A stretch of DNA of 64,000 nucleotides from the NCBI GenBank assembly GCA_902579105.1, contig CACHFM010000001.1, positions 1 to 64,000 on the forward strand, read 5' to 3'. The position numbers and the translations under genes are program-made. Shown here piece after piece: positions 53,832-62,818 of this stretch. The stretch's first letter is position 1. Every line of letters begins with the position of its first letter. The notes beneath the pieces were generated by a model. That model was not told the origin of the DNA and did no database searches. It worked only from the letters and a program-made list of their open reading frames with translations. This DNA is from an uncultured Pelagibacteraceae bacterium (GTDB lineage Bacteria > Pseudomonadota > Alphaproteobacteria > Pelagibacterales > Pelagibacteraceae).

Positions 53832-54757
53832 AAACTGGCTTAATAACTTCTGACACTTATCAAAATCACAACACTGGAAATGGACACCCTGAAAAAATTG
53901 ATAGGGTAACTGCAGTTATTGATAACTTCAAAAAATTAAATAATAAAAATCTTATTTGGAAAAAACCTTCAAATTTTGATCAATCAATTTTAATTAAAAC
54001 ACATTCATCTGAATATATAAATCAAGTTAACCAATCATTTCCCAAAAATGGTTTTACTTTTTTAGATGGTGATACTGTTGTATCACCAGGAAGTAAAGAA
54101 GCTATTAAAGATGCAGTTGGCTCAATTATAACTGCAATTGACGGTGTTCAAAAAAAAGAGTTTAAAAATGCATTTTGTGCTGTCAGACCACCTGGTCATC
54201 ATGCAGAGAAAAATAAGGCTATGGGATTTTGTATTTATAATAATGTTGCTGTTGGTGCCAACTATTTAATAGAAAAATATAAATATAAAAAAATTGCAAT
54301 TATTGATTTTGATGTTCATCATGGAAATGGAACTCAAGATATTTTTTATAATAATGAAAAAGTTTTATATATTTCTACTCATCAATATCCTTATTATCCT
54401 GGATCAGGATCGGAAAAAGAAAAAGGTAAATTTAATAATATTTTTAATATACCGCTAGAAGCAGGAACAAATGCTGAAAAATATTTAAATGCTTACGAGC
54501 ATGTGTTAAATAAAATTAAAGAGTTTAAACCTGAATTTTTGTTATTTTCTGCTGGATTTGATGCTCATATTGATGACCCTTTGGCTCAACTAGGTTTAAA
54601 ATCAGATGACTTTTATGAAATAACAAAAAGAACATTAGAATTTTCAAAAGCTTTTTGTAATGGAAAAGTTGTTTCAATACTTGAAGGTGGTTATGATCTT
54701 AAAGCTCTTCAAAATAGTTCAAAAAGACACGTTGATGCATTAATAGAATTTAATTGA
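53828..54757 (+). CDS. Histone deacetylase superfamily hydrolase
   Basis: The 309-residue zinc-dependent deacetylase of the class II HDAC/acetoin-utilisation type has RPPGHHAEKNKAMGFCIYNNVA (catalytic His-His, about 117-138), zinc ligands in DFDVHHGNGTQD and GFDAHIDDPLAQLG, and the EGGYDL motif. Bacterial members deacetylate lysines, polyamines or small molecules; the substrate is unknown. The GTG start overlaps the dapE stop (GTGA). It stands directly before a SET-domain gene. Confidence 0.92.
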   Translation: MKTGLITSDTYQNHNTGNGHPEKIDRVTAVIDNFKKLNNKNLIWKKPSNFDQSILIKTHSSEYINQVNQSFPKNGFTFLDGDTVVSPGSKEAIKDAVGSIITAIDGVQKKEFKNAFCAVRPPGHHAEKNKAMGFCIYNNVAVGANYLIEKYKYKKIAIIDFDVHHGNGTQDIFYNNEKVLYISTHQYPYYPGSGSEKEKGKFNNIFNIPLEAGTNAEKYLNAYEHVLNKIKEFKPEFLLFSAGFDAHIDDPLAQLGLKSDDFYEITKRTLEFSKAFCNGKVVSILEGGYDLKALQNSSKRHVDALIEFN

Positions 54758-54789
54758 TAATTTTCTAAATAATAATAAAAAAATAAAAT

Positions 54790-55281
54790 ATGAAATTATA
54801 TAAAATTAAAAAATCAAATATAGATAACAAAGGCCGTGGGCTTTATGCAGCTAAAGATATAAAAGAAGGTACAAAAATAATTAATTATAAAGGTAAACTA
54901 ATAACTAAAAAACAAACTGAAGAGTCTGATAAATATAATAATAATAAACCAATTTATTTATTCACTATAAATAAAAAATATGATCTTGATGGAGATTTTT
55001 CATGGAATACAGCAGGTCTTATAAATCATTCATGTGATAATAATTGTGACTACGATGGTAAAGGACTTAAAATATGGGTGATAGCAATTAAAGATATTAA
55101 AAAAGGTGAAGAACTTACTTGTGATTATGGATTTGGTTATGATGAAGATTACAAACAATTTCCTTGTAAATGTAAATCTAAAAATTGTTGTGGTTCAATT
55201 GTTAGAGCAGAGTCAAGATGGCGAATAAATAAAAAATTTTCAATTAGTAATAAAAAAAGATTAATAAATAACTTTCTTTAA
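54790..55281 (+). CDS. SET-domain protein-lysine methyltransferase
   Basis: The 163-residue protein is essentially a minimal SET domain: GRGLYAAKDIKEGTKI, NHSCDNNCDYDGK (SAM/pseudoknot motif), KGEELTCDYGFGYDED, and a post-SET cysteine cluster CKCKSKNCCGSIVR. In eukaryotes such domains methylate histone lysines; bacterial substrates are mostly unknown. It is 32 bp from the HDAC-like gene and overlaps the converging truA end by 21 bp. Confidence 0.93.
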   Translation: MKLYKIKKSNIDNKGRGLYAAKDIKEGTKIINYKGKLITKKQTEESDKYNNNKPIYLFTINKKYDLDGDFSWNTAGLINHSCDNNCDYDGKGLKIWVIAIKDIKKGEELTCDYGFGYDEDYKQFPCKCKSKNCCGSIVRAESRWRINKKFSISNKKRLINNFL

Positions 55282-56001
55282 AAAAAGTCCCTCCGAAGGC
55301 GCGGGAGGTGCACACAATTCTCTTTTTTTTGATTTAAATACTTTTTCAAAAGTTTTTAAAGTCCATTTTTTTTCAGCTAAATATTTTAAACAACCTACCA
55401 TTGACCTAACTTGTTGTTGTAAAAATGATTTTGACTTAAACTCTATTTCAATTTTATTTTTAGATGATTTTATTTTTATTGATTTAATAGTTTTAATTGG
55501 ACTTCTTGCGTTACAACTAGACGATCTAAAAGTTGAAAAATCATTAGAACCAATCAATTTTTTTGCACCTTTTTTCATTAATTCTAAATCTAATGGCTTT
55601 CTTAAATACCAACCTCTATTTTTTTCAATTACAGGTAAGCTTGATTGATTAAAAATTACATATTTATAAATTCGTTGCTTAGCAGAGAATCTTGAATGAA
55701 AATTATTGCTTCTTTTTTTAATTTTAATTATTGCTACATCTTTAGAATTTAAAAAATGATTTATTGATTTAGCAAAACTTTCTAAATTTCTAATTTTTTT
55801 TTTACAATCGAAATGAGCTGACTGCTCAATTGCATGAACACCAGCATCAGTACGCCCTGAACCAATTAAAACAATTTTTTCATTAAGAAGTTTTTTAAGA
55901 TTTTTCTGAATAAAACCTTGAACTGTTAAGCCTGTTTTTTGGATTTGCCATCCTCTAAAATTTGTACCCACATATTCAATAAACAATTGATATCTTGCCA
56001 T
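55261..56001 (-). CDS. truA: tRNA pseudouridine synthase A
   Basis: TruA converts U38-U40 of the anticodon arm. The 246 residues have YVGTNFRGWQIQ at the N-terminus, the catalytic Asp in GSGRTDAGVHA (about 48-58), the FHSRFSAKQRIYKY region and a C-terminal APPAPSEGLFL. It is adjacent to fmt (its ATG directly follows the fmt stop), and fmt-def are upstream in the same operon. Confidence 0.97.
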   Translation of the reverse strand: MARYQLFIEYVGTNFRGWQIQKTGLTVQGFIQKNLKKLLNEKIVLIGSGRTDAGVHAIEQSAHFDCKKKIRNLESFAKSINHFLNSKDVAIIKIKKRSNNFHSRFSAKQRIYKYVIFNQSSLPVIEKNRGWYLRKPLDLELMKKGAKKLIGSNDFSTFRSSSCNARSPIKTIKSIKIKSSKNKIEIEFKSKSFLQQQVRSMVGCLKYLAEKKWTLKTFEKVFKSKKRELCAPPAPSEGLFLKKVIY

Positions 56002-56925
56002 TTAAATAGTTGAACCTCTTTTTATCTGTGAACCCAGCATAAATTCATTAATATTTTGACGTTTTTTTCCTTCTCTTTGAATTTCTTTAATTTTGATTGA
56101 CTGTTTATTGCCACATGCAACTTCTAAATAGTCAGAAACAACCTCACCTGGATTTCCAACACTATTGCCAATTTCTCCTTTTAAAATTTTATATCTTTCA
56201 CCCTTAAATGTAAAAAACGCACTAGGTATTGGATATAAACCATTTATTTTTCCAATAATATTTTGTGCAGACTCATTCCAATCAATTTTACCTTCTGCTT
56301 TTTGTATTTTAGAAGCATAGGTTGCTTTTGAATGATCTTGTTCTATAAATTTTGCTTTTTCGTTTATTATATCATCAATATTATCTAATATTTTTTCAGC
56401 AGCCAATAAAGAAAGCTTTTCAGAAATATCATTAGCATTTAGATTTTTTTCTAAATCAATTTTGTAAATATTACACACTGGACCAGTATCTAATTCTTCT
56501 GTTATTTTCATGATGCTAATTCCAATTTCTTTATCAAGATTCATTATTGATCTCTGTATAGGTGCTGCTCCTCTCCATTTAGGAAGTATAGAAGCATGAA
56601 TATTAATAAATCCTTTTTTAGTTAAATTTAAAAAATTTTTTGGGATTATTTGACCATAAGCTACAACTATTGCAAGATCGGCTTCTATATTTTTGAAATA
56701 TTCAAATTCTTCATGACTATCTTTTAAAGAATCCGGTACTCTAAATTCCAAATTCAAAGTTTCAGCAATACCTTGAATAGGTGATTTATTAATTCTTTGT
56801 CCCCTTTGAGATTTTTGAGGAGGTTGAGTATATACATCTGAAATTGGATATCCATTTTGATATAAAGATTTTAAAATTGGTACAGCAAACATTGGTGTAC
56901 CCATAAAAACTATCTTCTTAGGCAT
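56002..56925 (-). CDS. fmt: Methionyl-tRNA formyltransferase
   Basis: Fmt formylates initiator Met-tRNA. The 307-residue protein starts with MGTPMFAVPIL, has VVAYGQIIP, the catalytic INIHASILPKWRGAAPIQRSI (Asn, His) and ITEELDTGPV (Asp), plus the C-terminal OB-type domain from about residue 210. It is followed by truA without a gap and preceded by def with 3 bp between. Confidence 0.97.
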   Translation of the reverse strand: MPKKIVFMGTPMFAVPILKSLYQNGYPISDVYTQPPQKSQRGQRINKSPIQGIAETLNLEFRVPDSLKDSHEEFEYFKNIEADLAIVVAYGQIIPKNFLNLTKKGFINIHASILPKWRGAAPIQRSIMNLDKEIGISIMKITEELDTGPVCNIYKIDLEKNLNANDISEKLSLLAAEKILDNIDDIINEKAKFIEQDHSKATYASKIQKAEGKIDWNESAQNIIGKINGLYPIPSAFFTFKGERYKILKGEIGNSVGNPGEVVSDYLEVACGNKQSIKIKEIQREGKKRQNINEFMLGSQIKRGSTI

Positions 56926-56928
56926 TAA

Positions 56929-57447
56929 TTAAAGTATAGCTGTATTTGATTTTAATTTAGATAACTTTTTTACAATCATTGATCTTTTTAATTTTGAAAG
57001 ATAATCAATAAATAATATTCCTTCTAAGTGATCCATTTCATGCTGAATACATGTTGCAAGTAATCCATCCGCTTTCAATAATTGTTTTTTTCCATTATAG
57101 TCCAAATACTCTACTTCACATTTACTAGGTCTATCAATTTCAGCAAATTGATTAGGAACAGAAAGACAGCCTTCTTCGTAAGTAGCTTTTAATGGATCTT
57201 TATTTTTTATAACAGGATTCACAAAATATTTAGGTTCTTTTTTATTTTCTTCTTTACAGATATCCATAACAATAATTCTTTTTGGAATACCTATTTGTAT
57301 TGCTGCAAGACCTATTCCATTTGCTGCATACATTGTTTCCAACATATCATCCATTAATTTTTGTTCATAATTGCCGACCTGATCCACAGGTTGAGATACC
57401 TGTCTGAGTAATTTATTAGGTTCAGTAATTATAGTTTTAATTGCCAT
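56929..57447 (-). CDS. def: Peptide deformylase
   Basis: Def removes the N-formyl group from new proteins. All three signature motifs are visible in 172 residues: GIGLAAIQIGIP (motif 1, about 46-57), EEGCLSVPNQ (Cys ligand, about 92-101) and QHEMDHLEGILFIDYLS (HExxH, about 135-151). It precedes fmt and truA. The start is 25 bp downstream of the 587-residue gene. Confidence 0.98.
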   Translation of the reverse strand: MAIKTIITEPNKLLRQVSQPVDQVGNYEQKLMDDMLETMYAANGIGLAAIQIGIPKRIIVMDICKEENKKEPKYFVNPVIKNKDPLKATYEEGCLSVPNQFAEIDRPSKCEVEYLDYNGKKQLLKADGLLATCIQHEMDHLEGILFIDYLSKLKRSMIVKKLSKLKSNTAIL

Positions 57448-57472
57448 AAATGAGTTTATTTTATTATAATTT

Positions 57473-59236
57473 TTAAACTTTTAAAGGGAGAACTTTTAAT
57501 AAAAGTTTATTTCTAATCAAGTCAGCATTTAATTGGTTTAAAGTATTAATTATGAAAAAAAATGTATCTTCATCAATTTTTTCAATTTTATCTGGACCAA
57601 TTACCTCAATTACTCTCAATAATGCCGCTCCTACTTCACCATTATCAATCATTAACTGAATATCCGATGGCATTTCAGATTTTTTAATTTCATAAAGATC
57701 ATCATATTTTTTTGATATTTCAATACCGTCAGATTTTAGTGCTTCAATAAAAATTATATCTTTCTTAGATATAAAGTATTTTTTATTTTTCTTAATTTTT
57801 TTTAGAAATTTATTAATATCTTCCTCAATTTTAGTTTTAGCATAGTCTCCATTAAAATAATTTATTAATTTAGATTGATGTAAAATTTTGTTGTTAAATT
57901 TAATTTTTTCATCAATAACTTCTTCATTTTTTCTATAGTTATTAAAAAAAGTTGTAAAATTAGAAGGCACATCTTCAATGCTTATCTTATTTAAAAATTT
58001 TTCTAACTCTAAATCAAAAGCATTTCCAATACCTTCTTCTTCAAATAAATCTTTTAAAATTTTCATTAATTCAAGTTTTAGTTTTGGTTCTTCAGTTAAT
58101 AAAGCTCTCTGATACACTAAAGCTCTTCCCTCTATTGATGATAAAGATTTATATGACTCTTTAGTATTTAATAATTGATCCAAACTAAATTGAAAGCGCT
58201 TATAAAAACTAAATAACTCCTCCTCAGAATAATTTTTATCATGAACAGCTTTTTCAATAGTCGAGATTTTATCTATATCTGTAATTTCAATATCTTCAAT
58301 TTTATATAATAAATTTGAAGTTGATAAGTATCTCCAAATAAGTTTTGAAGTTTCTTTTTTTGGTTCAAAAAAAAATTCAGGATTTGTTCTATGGGCTAAA
58401 TGAAAATCTAAAATAGTTTTTTCAGATATTTTTTTATCAACTTCATCTATATATCCAAATAAATAATTAATTTTATTTTCATAATAATCATCTTGAAATC
58501 CTAATTCTTTTTTTAAATCTAAAATAAGTTGTGCTTCTTCATTTTTACCATAATTAATTAAACAATATAAATTAAACTTAGATAAATATTCGTCTTGAAT
58601 TGGTACTTCAATATTAGAAAAAATTTCACATGATTTTTTAACATTTGACTGTGACAAGTATTTATCAACTAAATATCTTGTTAATTCTGGATGCAAATTA
58701 ACAATTTGATTCTTAATTAAATATTCTTCAATTAGTTCATAATTTGAGTTTTTAATTAACCAATCTGATTTAAATTTTAAAAACTCTTGTTTTGTAATAT
58801 TTTTATTTGGATAATGTGCATTAGTTAGTAATGAAATATTCATTATCTCAGAAGCATCATTTGAAAGATTAAATTTATCTATACTATTAAAAAGATCTTT
58901 TAATTTAAAACCATCTGAATTAGACCACATGTTAATATCTAATCCATAATCTTCTGGGTCATATAATCCAACAATCTTTGTTTCCTTAGAATCAAGCTTT
59001 TTATCTAATTTTATAAGATTCTTATTTTTATTATCTTGCAAATCATAAATACTAGTTTCTTTAATCGGTTCTTTTTTTTCATCTAAAGAAATTGTTTCAG
59101 AAGTTGTTTCTAATTTTTGTTTATCCAAATTCCAAATATCTATTGGTTTATCTTCGGCAATTGCAAAAGTATATGGTAATAAAAAAAATATTATAATTGA
59201 TAAATTTTTCTTATTTAACAATTTTAAAATTTTCAT
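57473..59236 (-). CDS. Conserved hypothetical periplasmic protein, 587 residues
   Basis: The N-terminus (NKKNLSIIIFFLLPYTFAIAEDK) looks like a signal peptide with cleavage near residue 28. After a charged, Lys/Asp-rich stretch (30-90), the rest is mainly helical with many short hydrophobic repeats, as in helical-repeat or TPR-like scaffolds. I do not recognise a domain. It lies between def and a small membrane-protein gene, opposite aroK. It may be a lineage-specific envelope protein; the function is unknown. Confidence 0.8.
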   Translation of the reverse strand: MKILKLLNKKNLSIIIFFLLPYTFAIAEDKPIDIWNLDKQKLETTSETISLDEKKEPIKETSIYDLQDNKNKNLIKLDKKLDSKETKIVGLYDPEDYGLDINMWSNSDGFKLKDLFNSIDKFNLSNDASEIMNISLLTNAHYPNKNITKQEFLKFKSDWLIKNSNYELIEEYLIKNQIVNLHPELTRYLVDKYLSQSNVKKSCEIFSNIEVPIQDEYLSKFNLYCLINYGKNEEAQLILDLKKELGFQDDYYENKINYLFGYIDEVDKKISEKTILDFHLAHRTNPEFFFEPKKETSKLIWRYLSTSNLLYKIEDIEITDIDKISTIEKAVHDKNYSEEELFSFYKRFQFSLDQLLNTKESYKSLSSIEGRALVYQRALLTEEPKLKLELMKILKDLFEEEGIGNAFDLELEKFLNKISIEDVPSNFTTFFNNYRKNEEVIDEKIKFNNKILHQSKLINYFNGDYAKTKIEEDINKFLKKIKKNKKYFISKKDIIFIEALKSDGIEISKKYDDLYEIKKSEMPSDIQLMIDNGEVGAALLRVIEVIGPDKIEKIDEDTFFFIINTLNQLNADLIRNKLLLKVLPLKV

Positions 59237-59393
59237 TTGGTATAATTTTTTCTATTTCTTTTTTAGGTGCTGGAAAATCAATTGTATTAAGAAAAAACGC
59301 AAGAGTCAGTATTGCAACTAAACCTATTGTTAATTTAATAACTAAACTAATAATATTAGTTTTAACTGAACTTGTATTTTTACTAAATTGCAT
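59211..59393 (-). CDS. Small membrane protein, 60 residues
   Basis: The predicted protein has one transmembrane helix (about residues 13-36, ISLVIKLTIGLVAILTLAFF) followed by a short tail with DFPAPKKEIEKIIPNENF. The tail motif (Pro-Ala-Pro ... Ile-Pro-Asn) has a conserved-looking character. It overlaps the start of the 587-residue gene by 26 bp, which suggests coupling. The competing plus-strand frame over the same bases shows nothing recognisable. I prefer this strand, with moderate certainty. Confidence 0.65.
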   Translation of the reverse strand: MQFSKNTSSVKTNIISLVIKLTIGLVAILTLAFFLNTIDFPAPKKEIEKIIPNENFKIVK

Positions 59394-59450
59394 ATAACTT
59401 TAAATAATTTCAAATTAAGACATATTTGTGATTTTTCAATAAAGAAACTT

Positions 59451-59963
59451 ATGAAATTAAAAGAAAATCTTGTTTTTTTAGGAATGATGGGATCAGGAAA
59501 GTCATCTATAGGTTCACTTACAGCAAAAAGATTAGAATTAAATTTTATAGATATTGACTCAGAAATAGAAAATGAATTAGGTATATCAATAAAAAAAATA
59601 TTCGATACTAAAGGTGAAAATTATTTTAGAAAATTTGAAGAAAAAATTACTTTAAAAAAATTAAAACTAAATCCTGTAGTAATATCACTTGGTGGTGGTG
59701 CCTTTATGAATAAAAATATTAAAAAGGAAGTATTGAAGAATCATTTATCTTTTTGGTTAAATTGGAACTATAAAACATTATTAAGTAGAATTAAATATAG
59801 TAAAAAGAGACCATTAGCTATAAATGCTAAAAATGATGAATTAGTTCGTTTAATAAAAAAACGATCTAATATTTATTCAAAAGCATTGTATGAAATTAAA
59901 TGTGATAATTTATCAAAAAATGAAATTGTTAAAAAAATTGTAGATATTTATGAAACCCATTAA
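59451..59963 (+). CDS. aroK: Shikimate kinase
   Basis: AroK phosphorylates shikimate. The P-loop GMMGSGKSSIG, DIDSEIEN (metal/shikimate), the FRKFEE arginine motif and VISLGGGAF are all present. I choose ATG 59451 (MKLKENLVFLG, 170 residues, the normal length); it has AAAGAA just upstream, while an earlier in-frame Met at 59388 would overlap the divergent small gene. It overlaps aroB by 14 bp, the classical aroK-aroB pair. Confidence 0.96.
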   Translation: MKLKENLVFLGMMGSGKSSIGSLTAKRLELNFIDIDSEIENELGISIKKIFDTKGENYFRKFEEKITLKKLKLNPVVISLGGGAFMNKNIKKEVLKNHLSFWLNWNYKTLLSRIKYSKKRPLAINAKNDELVRLIKKRSNIYSKALYEIKCDNLSKNEIVKKIVDIYETH

Positions 59964-61056
59964 ATTAAAGGTTAATACAAAAAGTCAAAATTATAACATT
60001 ATTATTGGTACTGATTTAGTATCTAGAATTTTAAATTTAGCTAAAAATAATTCAATTAACTTTAAACAATGTCTATTAATTATAGATAAAAATATTTCAA
60101 AAAAAATAATATCAAAAATTAAAAAATCATTAATAAAAAAAAAGGTTTATGTTTACTTTTTTAAAGCAAGCGAAAAAAATAAAAATCAAAATAATGTTAA
60201 TAAAATTTTAGACATTTTGCTTAAAAAAAACTTCTCCAGAGATGATTGTTTAATTTCTATTGGTGGAGGAATAACTGGAGATGTCTCTGGTTTTGCAGCT
60301 AGTTTATTTAAAAGAGGTCTTAAATTTATAAATGTGCCCACCACTCTTTTATCACAAGTAGACTCTTCTATTGGTGGAAAAACTGGGGTTAATACAAAAT
60401 ATGGAAAAAATTTAATTGGAAATTTTTATCAACCAAATTTAGTTATTTCAGATATACAATTTTTAAAAACGTTGCCAAAAAGAGAAATAATTTGTGGTTA
60501 TGGAGAGATTTTAAAACATTCTCTAATTGCTAATAAAAATTTTTATAATTTTCTTAATAAAAATAGTAATAAAATTTTAAAACTTTCTACTCCTTTTATT
60601 GAAAAAAGTATTTATGAAAGCTGTAAAATTAAAAAAAATGTAGTTGAAAAAGATGAAAAAGAAAAAGGATTAAGGAAAATTTTAAATTTTGGTCATACAT
60701 TTGCCCATGCTTATGAGGCTTCTCTAGGTTATTCAAAAAAACTAAATCATGGTGAAGCTGTAATTCTTGGAATAAAAACAGCATTAAAATTTAGTTTTAA
60801 AAAAAATTTACTGAAAAAAAATGAATATGTTGAAATTATTAATCATATTTCAAATTTAAATTTTCAATCTTCAATAAATAAATTTTTCAATATAAAAGAT
60901 TTAAATAAAATTTTAACATTTATGCTTAAAGATAAAAAAAATAATTCAGACAAAATTAATTTAATTTTATTAAAAAAAATTGGATCTCCAATAATAAATA
61001 AAAAATATAGTAGAAATACTTTAAATTTATTTTTAAAAAATGAACTAATTAATTAA
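59950..61056 (+). CDS. aroB: 3-dehydroquinate synthase
   Basis: AroB cyclises DAHP to 3-dehydroquinate with NAD and a metal ion. The 368 residues carry SIGGGITGDVSGFAASLFKRG (NAD), VPTTLLSQVDSSIGGKTGVN, zinc-ligand motifs in GYGEILKHSLI, NFGHTFAHAYEAS and LNHGEAVILG. It is coupled to aroK and converges on the bolA gene with a 12-bp overlap. Confidence 0.97.
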   Translation: MKPIKLKVNTKSQNYNIIIGTDLVSRILNLAKNNSINFKQCLLIIDKNISKKIISKIKKSLIKKKVYVYFFKASEKNKNQNNVNKILDILLKKNFSRDDCLISIGGGITGDVSGFAASLFKRGLKFINVPTTLLSQVDSSIGGKTGVNTKYGKNLIGNFYQPNLVISDIQFLKTLPKREIICGYGEILKHSLIANKNFYNFLNKNSNKILKLSTPFIEKSIYESCKIKKNVVEKDEKEKGLRKILNFGHTFAHAYEASLGYSKKLNHGEAVILGIKTALKFSFKKNLLKKNEYVEIINHISNLNFQSSINKFFNIKDLNKILTFMLKDKKNNSDKINLILLKKIGSPIINKKYSRNTLNLFLKNELIN

Positions 61057-61305
61057 AATTTGAATTGAATGTATAAATTCTTTTAATTCTTTATCTAAAA
61101 CTTTATAAATTTTTTTACTTCTTTCTATTCTGCTTAATTTTTCTAATTCTATTGATTTTATAATAATTTTTAAATGAAATTTTCCTACTTGATTACCTGC
61201 GTGGTTTTTATGAAGAAAAGATTTGTCTTCAATATTAATACTCTCAATATTAATTTTAGACATTAATTTTTTTTTTACAATTGCAATTAACTGGTTTATA
61301 TCCAT
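61045..61305 (-). CDS. BolA family protein
   Basis: An 86-residue BolA/IbaG-type protein with the class II KH-like fold; the SKKIYKVLDKELKEFIHSIQI C-terminal helix is diagnostic and HKNHAGNQVG contains the conserved His. BolA proteins pair with monothiol glutaredoxins in iron-sulfur handling, sometimes regulating transcription. It sits between aroB and the J-domain gene, in opposite orientation to both. Confidence 0.9.
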   Translation of the reverse strand: MDINQLIAIVKKKLMSKINIESINIEDKSFLHKNHAGNQVGKFHLKIIIKSIELEKLSRIERSKKIYKVLDKELKEFIHSIQILIN

Positions 61306-61326
61306 AAATATTATTTAATATATATC

Positions 61327-61854
61327 ATGAAAAATATTTGTGACTGGAATAATTGTAAAGAAATTGCAAATTACAAAGCGCCAGTTGAAAAAGATAATAG
61401 TAAAAAATATAGAATGCTTTGTTTGGAGCATGTTAAAGAATTTAATAAAAATTGGAATTATTTTTCAGGAATGAATGATGATCAAATAATGGATTTCTTA
61501 AAGTCAGATATGATTTGGCATAAACCAACTCAAAGTTTTAGCTCATCTGATACTTTTTTCAAAGTGCTTTGGAACAACACTTTAAAAAATGAATTAGATA
61601 AAGATAAAATTAATGGAGAATATGATCATATGCGTCAATTTAAATTTAATCATAAAGATATAAAAGCATTCAGTATCTTGGGGGTTTCTGTAGGTTTGAA
61701 ATGGAAGAAAATTCAAGATAAATTCAAAGTACTTGTCAAAAAATTTCACCCTGATATGAATTCTGGTAATAAAAAATACGAAGAAAAACTAAAATTAATT
61801 ACCTTAGCTTATACACAATTAAAAAATACTTATAGAAAAAAAAATGACACCTAA
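61327..61854 (+). CDS. J-domain protein adjacent to cobS
   Basis: The 175-residue protein has a short N-terminal region with [15 protein letters not shown] and CLEHVKEF (possible metal-binding Cys/His) and a C-terminal J domain with the HPD motif in [10 protein letters not shown] (about residues 139-148). It would stimulate an Hsp70 (DnaK). It overlaps cobS by 11 bp, the same neighbour pair seen in other alphaproteobacteria, which suggests work on the CobS/CobT complex. Confidence 0.88.
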   Translation: MKNICDWNNCKEIANYKAPVEKDNSKKYRMLCLEHVKEFNKNWNYFSGMNDDQIMDFLKSDMIWHKPTQSFSSSDTFFKVLWNNTLKNELDKDKINGEYDHMRQFKFNHKDIKAFSILGVSVGLKWKKIQDKFKVLVKKFHPDMNSGNKKYEEKLKLITLAYTQLKNTYRKKNDT

Positions 61855-62818
61855 TATTGATATGCAACCTGATATGAAGATTTCTTTGAAGCAAACTTTT
61901 GGTATCGACTCAGAAATGGAAGTAGCTGCATTTTCAAAAAAAAATGAATATGTACCTGAAATAGATAAAAGTTATAAATTCGATAGAGATACTACATTAG
62001 CAGTAATATCTGGATTTGCTTTTAATAAAAGAGTTTTAATTCAAGGATATCATGGAACTGGAAAATCTACACATATAGAACAAATTGCAGCACGTCTTAA
62101 TTGGCCTTGTATAAGAGTTAACTTAGATAGTCATATAAGCAGAATAGATTTAATTGGAAAAGATGCAATTATTTTAAAAGATGGCAAACAAGTCACAGAA
62201 TTTAAAGAAGGTATTTTACCATGGTCTATACAAAATCCAGTTGCACTTGTTTTTGACGAATATGATGCAGGAAGACCAGATGTAATGTTTGTAATCCAAA
62301 GAGTTTTGGAAGCAGAAGGTAGTTTCACTCTACTTGATAAAAATAAAGTTATTAAACAAAATAAATTTTTTAGATTATTTGCTACTTCAAATACTGTAGG
62401 GCTTGGTGATACAACTGGTCTATACCATGGTACACAGCAAATAAATCAAGGACAAATGGATAGATGGAATATTGTTACTACGCTAAACTATCTAAGCCTT
62501 GAAAAAGAAATGGAGATCATTTTAGCAAAAAATAAAAACTTTAATAATTTAAAAGGTAAAGAAAAAGTCGCTAACATGATCAAAGTTGCTTCTTTAACTA
62601 GAAAAGGTTTTATAGCTGGAGATATTTCTACTGTAATGAGTCCAAGGACTGTTTTGCATTGGGCTGAGAACTCTGAAATTTTTAAAGATACTGGGTACGC
62701 TTTCAGAGTTACTTTTCTTAATAAGTGTGACGATATAGAAAAAAGTACTATTGCAGAATATTATCAAAGATGTTTTGGTGATGAATTACCAGAATCATTG
62801 ATAAATATTCAAATTTAA
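61844..62818 (+). CDS. cobS: AAA+ ATPase CobS (cobaltochelatase type)
   Basis: The 324-residue MoxR/dynein-like AAA+ ATPase starts with the CobS signature [21 protein letters not shown] and has Walker [10 protein letters not shown] (68-76), Walker [16 protein letters not shown], then [24 protein letters not shown]. In the cobalt chelatase CobNST it drives metal insertion into hydrogenobyrinate diamide. No cobN or other B12 gene is seen here, so it may act in another setting. cobT follows directly. Confidence 0.95.
   Translation: MTPNIDMQPDMKISLKQTFGIDSEMEVAAFSKKNEYVPEIDKSYKFDRDTTLAVISGFAFNKRVLIQGYHGTGKSTHIEQIAARLNWPCIRVNLDSHISRIDLIGKDAIILKDGKQVTEFKEGILPWSIQNPVALVFDEYDAGRPDVMFVIQRVLEAEGSFTLLDKNKVIKQNKFFRLFATSNTVGLGDTTGLYHGTQQINQGQMDRWNIVTTLNYLSLEKEMEIILAKNKNFNNLKGKEKVANMIKVASLTRKGFIAGDISTVMSPRTVLHWAENSEIFKDTGYAFRVTFLNKCDDIEKSTIAEYYQRCFGDELPESLINIQI

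Noticed and set aside
59197-59397. Plus-strand reading frame of 66 codons opposite the small membrane protein
   Set aside because: It lies antisense to the 60-residue gene, has no recognisable motif and would overlap the aroK leader; the minus-strand frame has a cleaner TM-plus-tail layout and is coupled to the next gene.
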